This document shows, piece by piece, positions 1 through 5,465 of a stretch of DNA of 5,465 bases. Under the pieces are notes generated by a model. It saw only the letters and a list, made by a program, of their open reading frames with translations, searched no databases and was not told the origin of the DNA. The first letter of the stretch is position 1, and the number at the start of each line of letters is the position of its first letter. Location of the stretch: positions 1 through 5,465 of the forward strand of contig CAAHEN010000140.1 of NCBI GenBank assembly GCA_900772575.1, written 5' to 3'. The DNA comes from Bacteroidaceae bacterium. Its GTDB lineage: Bacteria; Bacteroidota; Bacteroidia; Bacteroidales; Bacteroidaceae. The position numbers and the translations under genes are program-made.

Positions 1-43
1 CCAAACGGCCATGCCGCTCTGGACTGTGCCGCTCAAGCACATG

Positions 44-51
44 CAAAGTTA
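44..51 (-). promoter_or_regulatory. Possible Bacteroidetes -7 promoter box (TAACTTTG) at the left edge
   Basis: Read on the minus strand, this matches the Bacteroidetes -7 consensus TAnnTTTG. It lies about 100 bases past the stop of the last operon gene, where a promoter for the next minus-strand gene could sit. An ATG follows almost immediately (positions 42-40) and a second at 12-10, but only 14 codons are visible before the window ends. No clear -33 TTTG element appears at the usual 19-21 base spacing, and the box overlaps a short AT-rich inverted repeat (52-63). This rests on motif matching alone and could be chance. Confidence 0.3.
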
Positions 52-150
52 AGCAAAATTGCTAGGAGAACGCAGCGCTGTACCTACTTATTTTTATGCG
101 TACGCGAAGCTTGCGCACCGGAGATAGCAAGTCCAAGAACAGGCCGTCTG

Positions 151-918
151 TCATTGTTCAGGCGGCACATATTGTCCTTTGTGGCGTGTGGCTCCCGGCC
201 CTCTGTTGATGGCATGGCGCGGACAATGGTGGTAACAGGCCATACAGGCCGTGCAGCTGCCGTGCCACTGTGGGCGGCCGGCAGCGGTCAATGTGACATT
301 GCCGACTGGACACACTTGGACACAGCGTCCGCAACTGATGCAGGCGTCGCTGCAACAAAACGGGCGGTCGTTGACAAAGAGACTGTTGAAGAGTGGACGG
401 ACGATGTGGCTCTTTAGCCATGGCAGGGCACCAGGGCGCACATCGCGGACGCCATGGCGGCGAGTCAAGACCGTCTGGCTGATAGCGCTCAGACGTGCTG
501 GCAGGGCCGCCAGCTTTTGCGCCACGACATCTGGAGCGTCGACATCGAAGCCAGGCAGTGCTACATAGGTGTTGGGCATGACTACAGACCACACAGCGTC
601 CACGGCAAAGCCATAACGGGCAAAGCACCGACACACTTCGCGGTCTGTCCTTCCGATATCGTCGCCGCAGGTCAGTACGACGTAGACATATGCCACAGAC
701 GGCGCAATGTGGCTAAGCAAACCGCAAAGGTCGTGAGCGACACGAGGCGGCAATCCCCAGCCATAAACGGGAAAGACTAAGCCCAAAGCCTCACCGGGCG
801 CCAGTGCAACACTGTGCTCCAGTGCAGCAGAGAGCGACATGTCAGAATCCCCGACCAGTCTGGCAAGACGCCGGGCAACATAGCGACTGTTGCCCGTGCC
901 GGAGAACCAGACAATCAT
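151..918 (-). CDS. EFR1-type flavodoxin/ferredoxin fusion protein (two 4Fe-4S clusters)
   Basis: This 255-residue protein is a probable cytoplasmic electron carrier. The N-terminal part is flavodoxin-like: an FSGTGNS phosphate-binding loop at residues 5-11 and a PVYGWG segment near 50-55. The C-terminal part has two ferredoxin motifs of the CxxCxxCxxxCP type, at Cys193/196/199/203 and Cys222/225/228/232. This order and length match the family annotated as 'EFR1 family ferrodoxin', whose partners are mostly unknown. I chose the ATG at 918 because it overlaps the ispE stop as ATGA, a typical translational coupling junction. A TTG at 948 would add 10 residues ahead of the usual flavodoxin start and is less likely. 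It is the last gene of the operon. Inference: it may supply electrons to the iron-sulfur enzymes of the same isoprenoid pathway. Family assignment is secure; the physiological partner is not. Confidence 0.9.
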   Translation of the reverse strand: MIVWFSGTGNSRYVARRLARLVGDSDMSLSAALEHSVALAPGEALGLVFPVYGWGLPPRVAHDLCGLLSHIAPSVAYVYVVLTCGDDIGRTDREVCRCFARYGFAVDAVWSVVMPNTYVALPGFDVDAPDVVAQKLAALPARLSAISQTVLTRRHGVRDVRPGALPWLKSHIVRPLFNSLFVNDRPFCCSDACISCGRCVQVCPVGNVTLTAAGRPQWHGSCTACMACYHHCPRHAINRGPGATRHKGQYVPPEQ

Positions 919-1742
919 AGCCTCAAGATTCTCTGGAAGACGAAGCAATCCTGAAAGACACGGGGAGCCTCCTCCAACTCGTGGTGAAACAGGCCATAGA
1001 CCGTACTGCCGCTGCCACTCATGGCTGCATAGAGGGCACCCATGTCGTAGAGTGTGTCCTTGATGGCCGCTATTTCTGGGTGTTTCGGGAAAACACTCGC
1101 CTCAAAGTCATTGATGACACAGTCGCGCCAAGTTTCTACAGGACGGCTGAGAGCCTCGCGCAAATCGACTTCAGGTTGCTGTGGGCTGACACCGGCATAG
1201 GCCTCGCGTGTCGACACACTGACTGGAGGCTTTACAAGGATGATGGCCAAACCACGCAGCGAGAGGTCTATCGGGGACAAGCGGTCGCCGATGCCTGTGG
1301 CGTAGGCCGCACGCTGGCGAACAAAGAAAGCACAGTCGGCCCCGTACCCAGCCAACCGGCGTTCCATGTCCTCAGGGATCAGGCCCAAGTCGTAGACATC
1401 GTTGAGTAGGCGCATCATGGTGGCGGCATCACTGCTGCCCCCACCCAGTCCGGCTCCCATAGGGATATGCTTGTCGAGCCAGATGTCTTGTGGCGGGAAT
1501 CCGAACTCAGCGCGCAGATCCTCGCAGACCTTGACGACAAGATTGTCCTCAGGGTGGCCACCGACTTCGAGGCCAACGGTCTGAAGGGCAAAAGGGGCGT
1601 TGGAGCCACGAAGCGGACGCGTCTCCAATGCGTCTTGCAGGGGGATGGGATAGAAGACGGTCTCCAAGTCGTGATAACCGTCGGGCCGGCGAGCCACAAT
1701 GTGCAGGCCAATATTAATCTTGGCGTTGGGATAAGCGAGCAT
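915..1742 (-). CDS. ispE: 4-diphosphocytidyl-2-C-methyl-D-erythritol kinase (IspE)
   Basis: IspE is a cytoplasmic GHMP-family kinase. It phosphorylates the 2-hydroxyl of CDP-methylerythritol with ATP, the fourth step of the MEP route to isopentenyl diphosphate. The protein has 275 residues, normal for the family. Visible signatures are the N-terminal PNAKINIGLHI with Lys8, the glycine-rich ATP loop MGAGLGGGSSDAA at 95-107, the GADCAFF segment with the expected catalytic Asp136, and the C-terminal GHMP motif MSGSGS at 241-246. The ATG at 1742 gives an N-terminus that begins directly at the conserved region. The open frame continues upstream, but that part is only a shadow of the methyltransferase gene. 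The start lies 19 bases after the rlmI-like stop, with no strong Shine-Dalgarno sequence. The stop overlaps the next start as ATGA. No key residue is missing. Confidence 0.96.
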   Translation of the reverse strand: MLAYPNAKINIGLHIVARRPDGYHDLETVFYPIPLQDALETRPLRGSNAPFALQTVGLEVGGHPEDNLVVKVCEDLRAEFGFPPQDIWLDKHIPMGAGLGGGSSDAATMMRLLNDVYDLGLIPEDMERRLAGYGADCAFFVRQRAAYATGIGDRLSPIDLSLRGLAIILVKPPVSVSTREAYAGVSPQQPEVDLREALSRPVETWRDCVINDFEASVFPKHPEIAAIKDTLYDMGALYAAMSGSGSTVYGLFHHELEEAPRVFQDCFVFQRILRL

Positions 1743-1761
1743 ATGGTCGGGACTGTATTTG

Positions 1762-2961
1762 TTATTCCACGTAGAGCACGAGGCCCTTGAGGTATTCGCC
1801 TTCCGGGTGGTAGATGTTGATGGGATGGTCAGCCGGCTGGTGGAGCTGGTGCAAGATACGCACATGCCGCCCACTACGGGCTGCGGCCGTGAACACAGCC
1901 AGCCTGAACTGCTCTTTCGAGATGGCCTGCGAACAACTGAAGGTGAACAAGATGCCACCATGGCGTATCCGCTCAAAGGCAATGGCATTGAGGCGTGTAT
2001 ACCCTCTGACCGCAGCAACCGTCGCGTCGCGATGCTTGGCAAACGCGGGCGGATCGAGCACGATGAGGTCGTAGGCAGAATGGTGAGGCAGGGCGGAAAG
2101 AAAGTCGAACGCGTCCTTCGTAAAGCCTTCGTGACGCGTGTCGCTGGGGAAGTTAAGGGCCACATTGCCCTCAGTCAGTGCCATGGCCTTTGCACTGCTG
2201 TCAACGGAGTGGACACTGCGGGCACCACCGCGCAAGGCATAGACTGAGAAGCCGCCGGTATAGCAGAACATGTTGAGCACATCGCGGCCTGCGGCATAGC
2301 TCTCAAGCAGACGGCGATTCTCACGCTGATCGATGAAGAAGCCCGTCTTCTGGCCCCGCAACCAGTCGATATGGAACCGCAAGCCACACTCTGTGGCCAC
2401 ATCAACAGCCGTCTCGCCGATCAGAAATTCGGCCTTGGCCTCCTCAGCGCCGACCATGTAAGGCAATGTGCCTTCCGATTTGTAATAGACATTGGAGACA
2501 AGCCCGCCTGTGGCATCGACGATGGCTTGGGCTATCTGGCGACGGGCACGGTGCATGCCGGCAGAGTGCGCCTGCACGACTGCCGTCGGGCCATAAACGT
2601 CTACCACCAGCCCCGGTAAGCGGTCGCCCTCACCATGGACAAGGCGAAACACATCATTGGGACGGCCGGCACTGTCTTGTCCAGTCAGTCGCAAAGCCAT
2701 GCGTACGGCATAGGCGGCCTCCAGCCGTCCATGCCAGAAGGCGGCATCGACCACCTCATCGTCGAAGGTCAGTATGCGCACAGCGATACTGCCACGCTCA
2801 TAATGCCCAGTGGCCAAGTACTGTCCCTCATGGTCGACGAGGCGCACGAGGTCACCGTCTGTGATGTCGTCATCCAAGCGACCGATAGCCCCGGAGAATA
2901 CCCAAGGATGGAAGCGCTGTAGACTGGCGGCCTTACCGCGACGTAGTTCGATGGTCTTCAT
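1762..2961 (-). CDS. rlmI: Class I SAM-dependent 23S rRNA (cytosine-C5) methyltransferase, RlmI type
   Basis: This 399-residue protein matches the RlmI/YccW family, which methylates carbon 5 of a cytosine in 23S rRNA (C1962 in E. coli). Residues 1 to about 75 form the PUA-like RNA-binding domain (RFHPWVFSGAI near 16-26). A conserved middle region reads RLVHGEGDRLPGLVVDVY at 106-123. The Rossmann domain follows: GQKTGFFIDQREN at 203-215, the SAM loop LNMFCYTGGFSVYA at 229-242, DPPAF at 303-307, and the motif FSCS at 341-344 with the expected catalytic Cys343. The ATG at 2961 is chosen because the family N-terminus starts there. The upstream extension of the open frame is a shadow of the exonuclease gene. 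The start overlaps the exonuclease end by 29 bases. Family is certain; the exact target cytosine is inferred from homology. Confidence 0.93.
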   Translation of the reverse strand: MKTIELRRGKAASLQRFHPWVFSGAIGRLDDDITDGDLVRLVDHEGQYLATGHYERGSIAVRILTFDDEVVDAAFWHGRLEAAYAVRMALRLTGQDSAGRPNDVFRLVHGEGDRLPGLVVDVYGPTAVVQAHSAGMHRARRQIAQAIVDATGGLVSNVYYKSEGTLPYMVGAEEAKAEFLIGETAVDVATECGLRFHIDWLRGQKTGFFIDQRENRRLLESYAAGRDVLNMFCYTGGFSVYALRGGARSVHSVDSSAKAMALTEGNVALNFPSDTRHEGFTKDAFDFLSALPHHSAYDLIVLDPPAFAKHRDATVAAVRGYTRLNAIAFERIRHGGILFTFSCSQAISKEQFRLAVFTAAARSGRHVRILHQLHQPADHPINIYHPEGEYLKGLVLYVE

Positions 2962-3706
2962 TTCGTTTCTTGTTATATGTTCGGCGATGTGTGGCCTGGG
3001 CGGTCCGCTGCACTGGGTGCTTGGGCAAAGGCGCTTGCTCCGGCTCCGCCGCCGGCAGTACGGTATAGCCGTTACTGCGCAAGGCGGTGAGGCGGCGGTA
3101 AAGGGCGATGCAGGCCACAGCGTCGGTGGCGGCATAGCGCTGCTGGGCGGGTGTCAGCGTATCGGCCTCCCAGTTTGACAGTTGTGCATGTTTCGAGATA
3201 CGCCGGCGAAAGACATTGGCAAATAACTTCTGCAGGCTCATGTCAGCGATGCCCATCTCCTTCACGTAGTTCTGGAGGTCGAGCCAGGCGCCAAGGGTGA
3301 AGCTGCGCCGCTCATGGAGCATATGGGCGTCGTCGCGAAGCGAGAGGCCCACCTTGGGCACTGCCTTGTCTTCGAGCAGACTGACAAGGCTATCTGGCAG
3401 GCCCATACGGCACAGGCGAAAGAGGAAACACATCTCATCTGTCGCGGCTTGGAGCAGGGCGACAGCATGGCGGTCACCCTTGCGGAAGACTGGGCGTGTC
3501 TCGGTGTCGATACCGATCAGCGGCGCACGGCGCAGGACATCGACGGCACGGGCAGCTTCGGCCTCACCCACGATGACATGAATGGGCCCGTCGAATAGGT
3601 AACGCGGCAATGTGCTGACAAGTTGTTTGTCTGTCTTGGCGAAGAGCTCGACGGGCAAAGCGCTGTAGTCGATGGGTACAATCTGTTCGTTGATAGTCTC
3701 ACCCAT
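2933..3706 (-). CDS. 3'-5' exonuclease, DEDDy superfamily (RNase D / WRN exonuclease type)
   Basis: The 257-residue protein carries all three exonuclease motifs of the DEDDy family, which removes nucleotides from RNA or DNA 3' ends using two metal ions. Exo I is GIDTETRP with Asp67 and Glu69. Exo II is VGLSLRDDAHML with Asp126 as the aligned acid. Exo III is YAATDA with Tyr191 and Asp195. No HRDC domain follows, so it is not a full-length RNase D; it resembles the short single-domain enzymes common in Bacteroidetes. From about residue 215 there is an unusual tail: Pro/Ala-rich first, then strongly basic (many His, Arg, Lys), plausibly nucleic-acid binding. The last codons overlap the methyltransferase start by 29 bases. 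It begins 3 bases after the DUF5063 stop, so the two are very likely co-expressed. Substrate (RNA or DNA) cannot be told from sequence. Confidence 0.92.
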   Translation of the reverse strand: MGETINEQIVPIDYSALPVELFAKTDKQLVSTLPRYLFDGPIHVIVGEAEAARAVDVLRRAPLIGIDTETRPVFRKGDRHAVALLQAATDEMCFLFRLCRMGLPDSLVSLLEDKAVPKVGLSLRDDAHMLHERRSFTLGAWLDLQNYVKEMGIADMSLQKLFANVFRRRISKHAQLSNWEADTLTPAQQRYAATDAVACIALYRRLTALRSNGYTVLPAAEPEQAPLPKHPVQRTAQATHRRTYNKKRNEDHRTTSR

Positions 3707-3709
3707 CTG

Positions 3710-4249
3710 TCAGTTCTCCCCGTTTTGTGTTGTGGCCTCAAAATGGAGCAGGTGCAGCACACGCAATGCCCCCAAGACACATTGTCCCCAATTGCCGATA
3801 AAGTCTTCCCTGACCTCATCGACAGCGATGGCCATGGCTTCGCCGTTCGCGTGGCGATAGGCTTCCAAGAAATTCCGAATCGACTGGTAGGCGTCGGCCA
3901 GACTCTCGCTCACTGTGCAAAGAACCGGCTGATCCGCATATTTGAAGTCTTCGACGAAGACATCGAGATAGTCATCGTCCGCACCGAGCAATGTGCCTAC
4001 GCCGTGCCGCACATAGTCATAGTCGGCCTCGGTGACGGCTGGTGCGTTGAAACCGTCTTCCCGGGGTACGACGGGCAGGAGCGTCGCCTTGAGATAAAGC
4101 AGGGGAAGAAGGCCGCGCATGACGCGGCTGAACACCTCACGGGGCATATCCACAGCACCTTCAAGCGTCTTGCAGAATTCAGCGGCGACAGTCACGAATT
4201 CTAATATCGCAGGAGCGTATACCCCCTTATCCGTAGTCTGTTGTTCCAT
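3710..4249 (-). CDS. DUF5063-type protein of unknown function
   Basis: I recognise this as a DUF5063-like Bacteroidetes protein; no biochemical function is known to me. It has 179 residues, no signal peptide and no clear membrane segment, and appears acidic and mostly helical. Visible blocks are a hydrophobic LLPLLYLKATLLP at 47-59, an acidic EADYDYV near 74-80, the helix SESLADAYQSIRNFLEAYR at 114-132, and FIGNWGQCVLGALRVLH at 150-166. The ATG at 4249 is preferred. A TTG at 4261 would add four residues but lies inside a promoter-like box. It is the first gene of the operon and sits 3 bases ahead of the exonuclease, so a helper role for that enzyme or for RNA handling is possible. That role is inferred from position only. 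Confidence 0.85.
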   Translation of the reverse strand: MEQQTTDKGVYAPAILEFVTVAAEFCKTLEGAVDMPREVFSRVMRGLLPLLYLKATLLPVVPREDGFNAPAVTEADYDYVRHGVGTLLGADDDYLDVFVEDFKYADQPVLCTVSESLADAYQSIRNFLEAYRHANGEAMAIAVDEVREDFIGNWGQCVLGALRVLHLLHFEATTQNGEN

Positions 4250-4258
4250 AATTGGCTG

Positions 4259-4266
4259 CAAAGCTA
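4259..4266 (-). promoter_or_regulatory. Putative Bacteroidetes -7 promoter box (TAGCTTTG) for the DUF5063 operon
   Basis: On the minus strand this is an exact match to TAnnTTTG, the -7 element read by the Bacteroidetes primary sigma factor. It lies 9 bases ahead of the preferred DUF5063 ATG, so a transcript would start only a few bases before the start codon and be nearly leaderless. No good TTTG is visible at the expected -33 spacing; that stretch is A-rich instead. The box also covers the stop codon of the small open frame at 4264-4335, so the two interpretations partly compete. The position at the head of a five-gene cluster supports it. Confidence 0.45.
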
Positions 4267-4335
4267 CAACAATTTTTCCATTTTGGTTTTGCTGAAAGCT
4301 CCCATTTTGTCTTGCATGACCACAAACAGCCCCAT
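4264..4335 (-). CDS. Candidate 23-residue small protein or leader peptide
   Basis: This short open frame starts with ATG at 4335 and ends with TAG at 4266-4264, 14 bases ahead of the DUF5063 ATG and in a different frame. It begins MGLFVVMQDK and is rich in Met and Lys, with hydrophobic residues spaced so that an amphipathic helix is possible. The main support is an AGGAGGA sequence 5 bases ahead of its ATG, much stronger than at any neighbouring gene, in a phylum that seldom relies on such sites. Termination so close to DUF5063 would suit translational coupling or leader-peptide control. I recognise no family, and a frame this short can arise by chance. Confidence 0.3.
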   Translation of the reverse strand: MGLFVVMQDKMGAFSKTKMEKLL

Positions 4336-4340
4336 TGCTG

Positions 4341-4347
4341 TCCTCCT
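4341..4347 (-). promoter_or_regulatory. Strong Shine-Dalgarno sequence (AGGAGGA)
   Basis: The minus strand reads AGGAGGA followed by CAGCA and then ATG at 4335, an ideal spacing. None of the five operon genes has a comparable site. It is the main reason to take the 23-codon frame downstream seriously. An alternative is that it serves another role in the spacer RNA, for example pairing with an upstream CU-rich stretch. Confidence 0.4.
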
Positions 4348-4358
4348 AATCATCAGGG

Positions 4359-4494
4359 AACCTACCCGCCAGAGTGGACAAAGTACCGGCACACAGACGC
4401 GAGAGTGCAGACAACCGATCATCGTCTGCACCCTCGTATATCAGAATGTCCGGCAAGCGCCTACAGCCGGATAGCGGCCAATTGGCTGGGAGTT
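4359..4494 (-). other. Possible structured RNA or leader in the 250-base spacer
   Basis: Three nested helices can be drawn by hand on the minus-strand RNA. The outer one pairs 4483-4494 with 4359-4371, about ten base pairs with small interruptions. A middle GGACA/UGUCC helix pairs 4447-4451 with 4376-4380. The inner 13-bp hairpin is at 4400-4436. The spacer lies between the stop of the 266-residue hypothetical gene and the small open frame ahead of DUF5063. It matches no riboswitch or RNA family I recognise. Hand-found long-range helices of this size can occur by chance in GC-rich DNA, so only the inner hairpin is firm. Confidence 0.25.
4400..4436 (-). repeat. Inverted repeat / RNA hairpin, 13-bp stem
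   Basis: Arms 4400-4412 and 4424-4436 are complementary around an 11-base loop. In DNA there is one mismatch (A4404 against C4432). In minus-strand RNA that position becomes a G-U pair, so all 13 positions pair, which favours a role in the transcript over a DNA operator. No U-tract follows on either strand, so it is not a standard intrinsic terminator. It may protect the 3' end of the upstream transcript, form part of a larger leader fold, or act as a protein binding site. Confidence 0.6.
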
Positions 4495-4499
4495 TTCAA

Positions 4500-5300
4500 T
4501 CACTTGATCCGCCTGGAGCGGGCCACAGGCTTTGCAAGAACGGGCTTTGCGGAAGCCGGTTGCAGAGCCGGTGCCGGAGAGACGGGAGCCGGTGTTGCGG
4601 CTGTGGTAGAAACGGTGGCAGTGCCTTCGGCCGGTGTGACAGAATCGGCCACTGATGCCGTAGGATCAGCACCGGGGCTCTCAGTTTGCTGGTTCTCCTT
4701 GGCGACTTCGAGCAACTCAGGCGGCAGGGTCTCGCCCATATAAATGAACTGGAAGTTTTGCCCCTTGGCAGAGGGGAACTGGCTACGCGGATCGACGTCC
4801 TTGCGCGCCTTCAGATGGTCGACAATGCGGTTGTAGCAGGAGACGCCAGAATCCGTCAGGACACAAGCCGAGAAGACCGTGTCTTGGTATTGGAACTTTG
4901 ACGTGCCAGGAATCTGAATGACGCGCTTGAACATGATGGTTCCCTTGTACCAACCCTGACGCGAATCGGTCAGTTGGTTGACACGTGAATCCTTCTTCAC
5001 GAATGGTTGCTCCTGACGTGGTTCCGGCCGCTGCTGTTGCGGTGCGCCGGGAACGTTCGTCTTGCGGTTGGCCTTGAATGCCGCAAGGCTGTCGGCCGTG
5101 GTCTTGATGAGAATGAAGTAGACACGGGGCCTCACCTTGTAACGCTTCGGATAGGGCATGTCGCTATTGATATACTCCCGCAGGTCATTGACCAACTCGG
5201 GCGTGATGCGGATGTCGGGAATCGAAGACAGAAAATTGATCAACTCGTCAAGATTGTACACCAGTGTGTCTTGATCGAAGTAACGGACGTAAATGTTCAT
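4500..5300 (-). CDS. Conserved Bacteroidales hypothetical protein with Ala/Pro-rich tail
   Basis: The 266-residue product resembles hypothetical proteins I associate with Bacteroidales (N-terminus MNIYVRYFD, then the conserved-looking block YPKRYKVRPRVYFILIKTTA at 50-69), but I know no function for it. Layout: an N-terminal domain at 1-77; a Gln/Pro/Arg-rich linker at about 80-100; a second folded segment at 105-200 that includes QGWYKGTIMFKRVIQIPGT at 115-133 and FQFIYMGETLPPELLE near 183-198; and a low-complexity Ala/Pro/Ser/Thr tail at about 205-260 ending in basic RSRRIK. There is no signal peptide or membrane segment, so a cytoplasmic location is likely. An AAAGG at 5316-5312, 11 bases ahead of the ATG, may act as a weak ribosome site. 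It stands alone between the tRNA terminator and the spacer, and no -7 box is visible ahead of it. Confidence 0.85.
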   Translation of the reverse strand: MNIYVRYFDQDTLVYNLDELINFLSSIPDIRITPELVNDLREYINSDMPYPKRYKVRPRVYFILIKTTADSLAAFKANRKTNVPGAPQQQRPEPRQEQPFVKKDSRVNQLTDSRQGWYKGTIMFKRVIQIPGTSKFQYQDTVFSACVLTDSGVSCYNRIVDHLKARKDVDPRSQFPSAKGQNFQFIYMGETLPPELLEVAKENQQTESPGADPTASVADSVTPAEGTATVSTTAATPAPVSPAPALQPASAKPVLAKPVARSRRIK

Positions 5301-5343
5301 TGCTGTATTTACCTTTAAGACGACGCCTGCGTGAGACGCCTAT

Positions 5344-5386
5344 AAAACAAAAAGCCTATGAGAACCAGCGAGCCAGTGTCTCATAG
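5344..5386 (-). terminator. Rho-independent terminator after tRNA-Gly
   Basis: On the minus strand, CTATGAGA (5386-5379) and TCTCATAG (5363-5356) form a perfect 8-bp stem with a 15-base loop. It is followed by GC and the tract TTTTTGTTTT (5353-5344). The hairpin begins 7 bases after the tRNA 3' end, as expected for a tRNA transcript terminator. It should also insulate the downstream hypothetical gene, whose own promoter is not evident. Confidence 0.85.
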
Positions 5387-5392
5387 ACGTTG

Positions 5393-5465
5393 AGCGGAAA
5401 ACGAGACTCGAACTCGCGACCCCAACCTTGGCAAGGTTGTGCTCTACCAACTGAGCTATTTCCGC
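5393..5465 (-). tRNA. tRNA-Gly, anticodon GCC
   Basis: The minus strand folds into a complete cloverleaf. It has a 7-bp acceptor stem (GCGGAAA/TTTCCGC), D-stem GCTC/GAGC with loop AGTTGGTA, anticodon stem CAACC/GGTTG with loop TTGCCAA, a 5-base variable region, and T-arm GCGAG-TTCGAGT-CTCGT. The anticodon GCC is at 5432-5430 and reads GGC and GGT glycine codons. The discriminator base is U (5393), as in bacterial glycine tRNAs. CCA is not encoded: the following bases are CAA, so the tail must be added enzymatically. The first base is the last base of the window, so its promoter and any tRNA partners lie outside. Confidence 0.97.

Noticed and set aside
2..52. A plus-strand open frame ending in TAA at 52 that could be the C-terminus of a convergent gene
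   Set aside because: Only 16 codons are visible, with no recognisable motif. The competing minus-strand reading (promoter box and ATG at 42) is equally possible, so neither is called as a gene.
97..117. Hairpin downstream of the EFR1-type gene as an operon terminator
   Set aside because: The stem has one unpaired position plus a T-G pair that is a wobble only in plus-strand RNA. On the minus strand it is followed by an A-rich stretch instead of a U-tract, so it does not fit an intrinsic terminator for this operon.
1743..2165. N-terminal extension of ispE in the same open frame
   Set aside because: This stretch overlaps the methyltransferase coding region entirely and has the composition of a shadow frame. 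The IspE family N-terminus starts at the ATG at 1742.
2962..3135. N-terminal extension of the methyltransferase
   Set aside because: It lies within the exonuclease gene and shows no similarity to the PUA domain. The family start MKTIELRRG is at 2961.
4477..4486. Ten-base palindrome GCCAATTGGC as an operator site
   Set aside because: It sits right after a stop codon and far from any visible promoter box, and a single ten-base palindrome is common by chance.
4262..4499. A known riboswitch or second tRNA in the spacer
   Set aside because: No cloverleaf can be drawn, and I could not match the conserved cores of the TPP or cobalamin riboswitches by eye.

Overview
The window looks like part of a chromosome from the Bacteroidetes, most likely order Bacteroidales. 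The evidence is a DUF5063-type protein beside a DEDDy exonuclease, a conserved Bacteroidales-type hypothetical protein, an EFR1-type flavodoxin/ferredoxin protein, two TAnnTTTG-type -7 promoter boxes, and mostly weak Shine-Dalgarno sequences. Base composition is moderately GC-rich for this group, so a Prevotella-like or related lineage is possible, but I cannot name a genus. I see no mobile element, CRISPR array, phage gene or broken gene.

Every supported gene is on the minus strand, so transcription runs from high to low coordinates. At the right edge is a complete tRNA-Gly(GCC), followed by a clear intrinsic terminator. Next is a 266-residue conserved hypothetical protein with a folded N-terminal part and a disordered Ala/Pro/Ser/Thr-rich tail. 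A 250-base spacer follows. It holds a 13-bp hairpin inside a possible larger RNA fold, a 23-codon open frame with a near-perfect Shine-Dalgarno sequence, and a -7 promoter box.

A tight five-gene cluster then runs to position 151: DUF5063 protein, 3'-5' exonuclease (RNase D/WRN type), RlmI-type 23S rRNA cytosine methyltransferase, ispE (MEP isoprenoid pathway kinase), and an EFR1-type protein with a flavodoxin domain and two [4Fe-4S] motifs. The junctions are a 3-base gap, a 29-base overlap, a 19-base gap and an ATGA overlap, which points to one operon with translational coupling. The first three genes suggest an RNA or ribosome processing theme. The last two suggest isoprenoid synthesis coupled to low-potential electron transfer, since the later MEP enzymes IspG and IspH are iron-sulfur reductases.

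Positions 1-150 downstream of the operon hold no complete gene. There is an imperfect hairpin without a U-tract and a second -7-like box that may belong to a gene starting at or beyond the left edge.

The genes themselves are ordinary housekeeping genes. The most interesting unexplained material is the 4250-4499 spacer and the tight ispE/EFR1 coupling.
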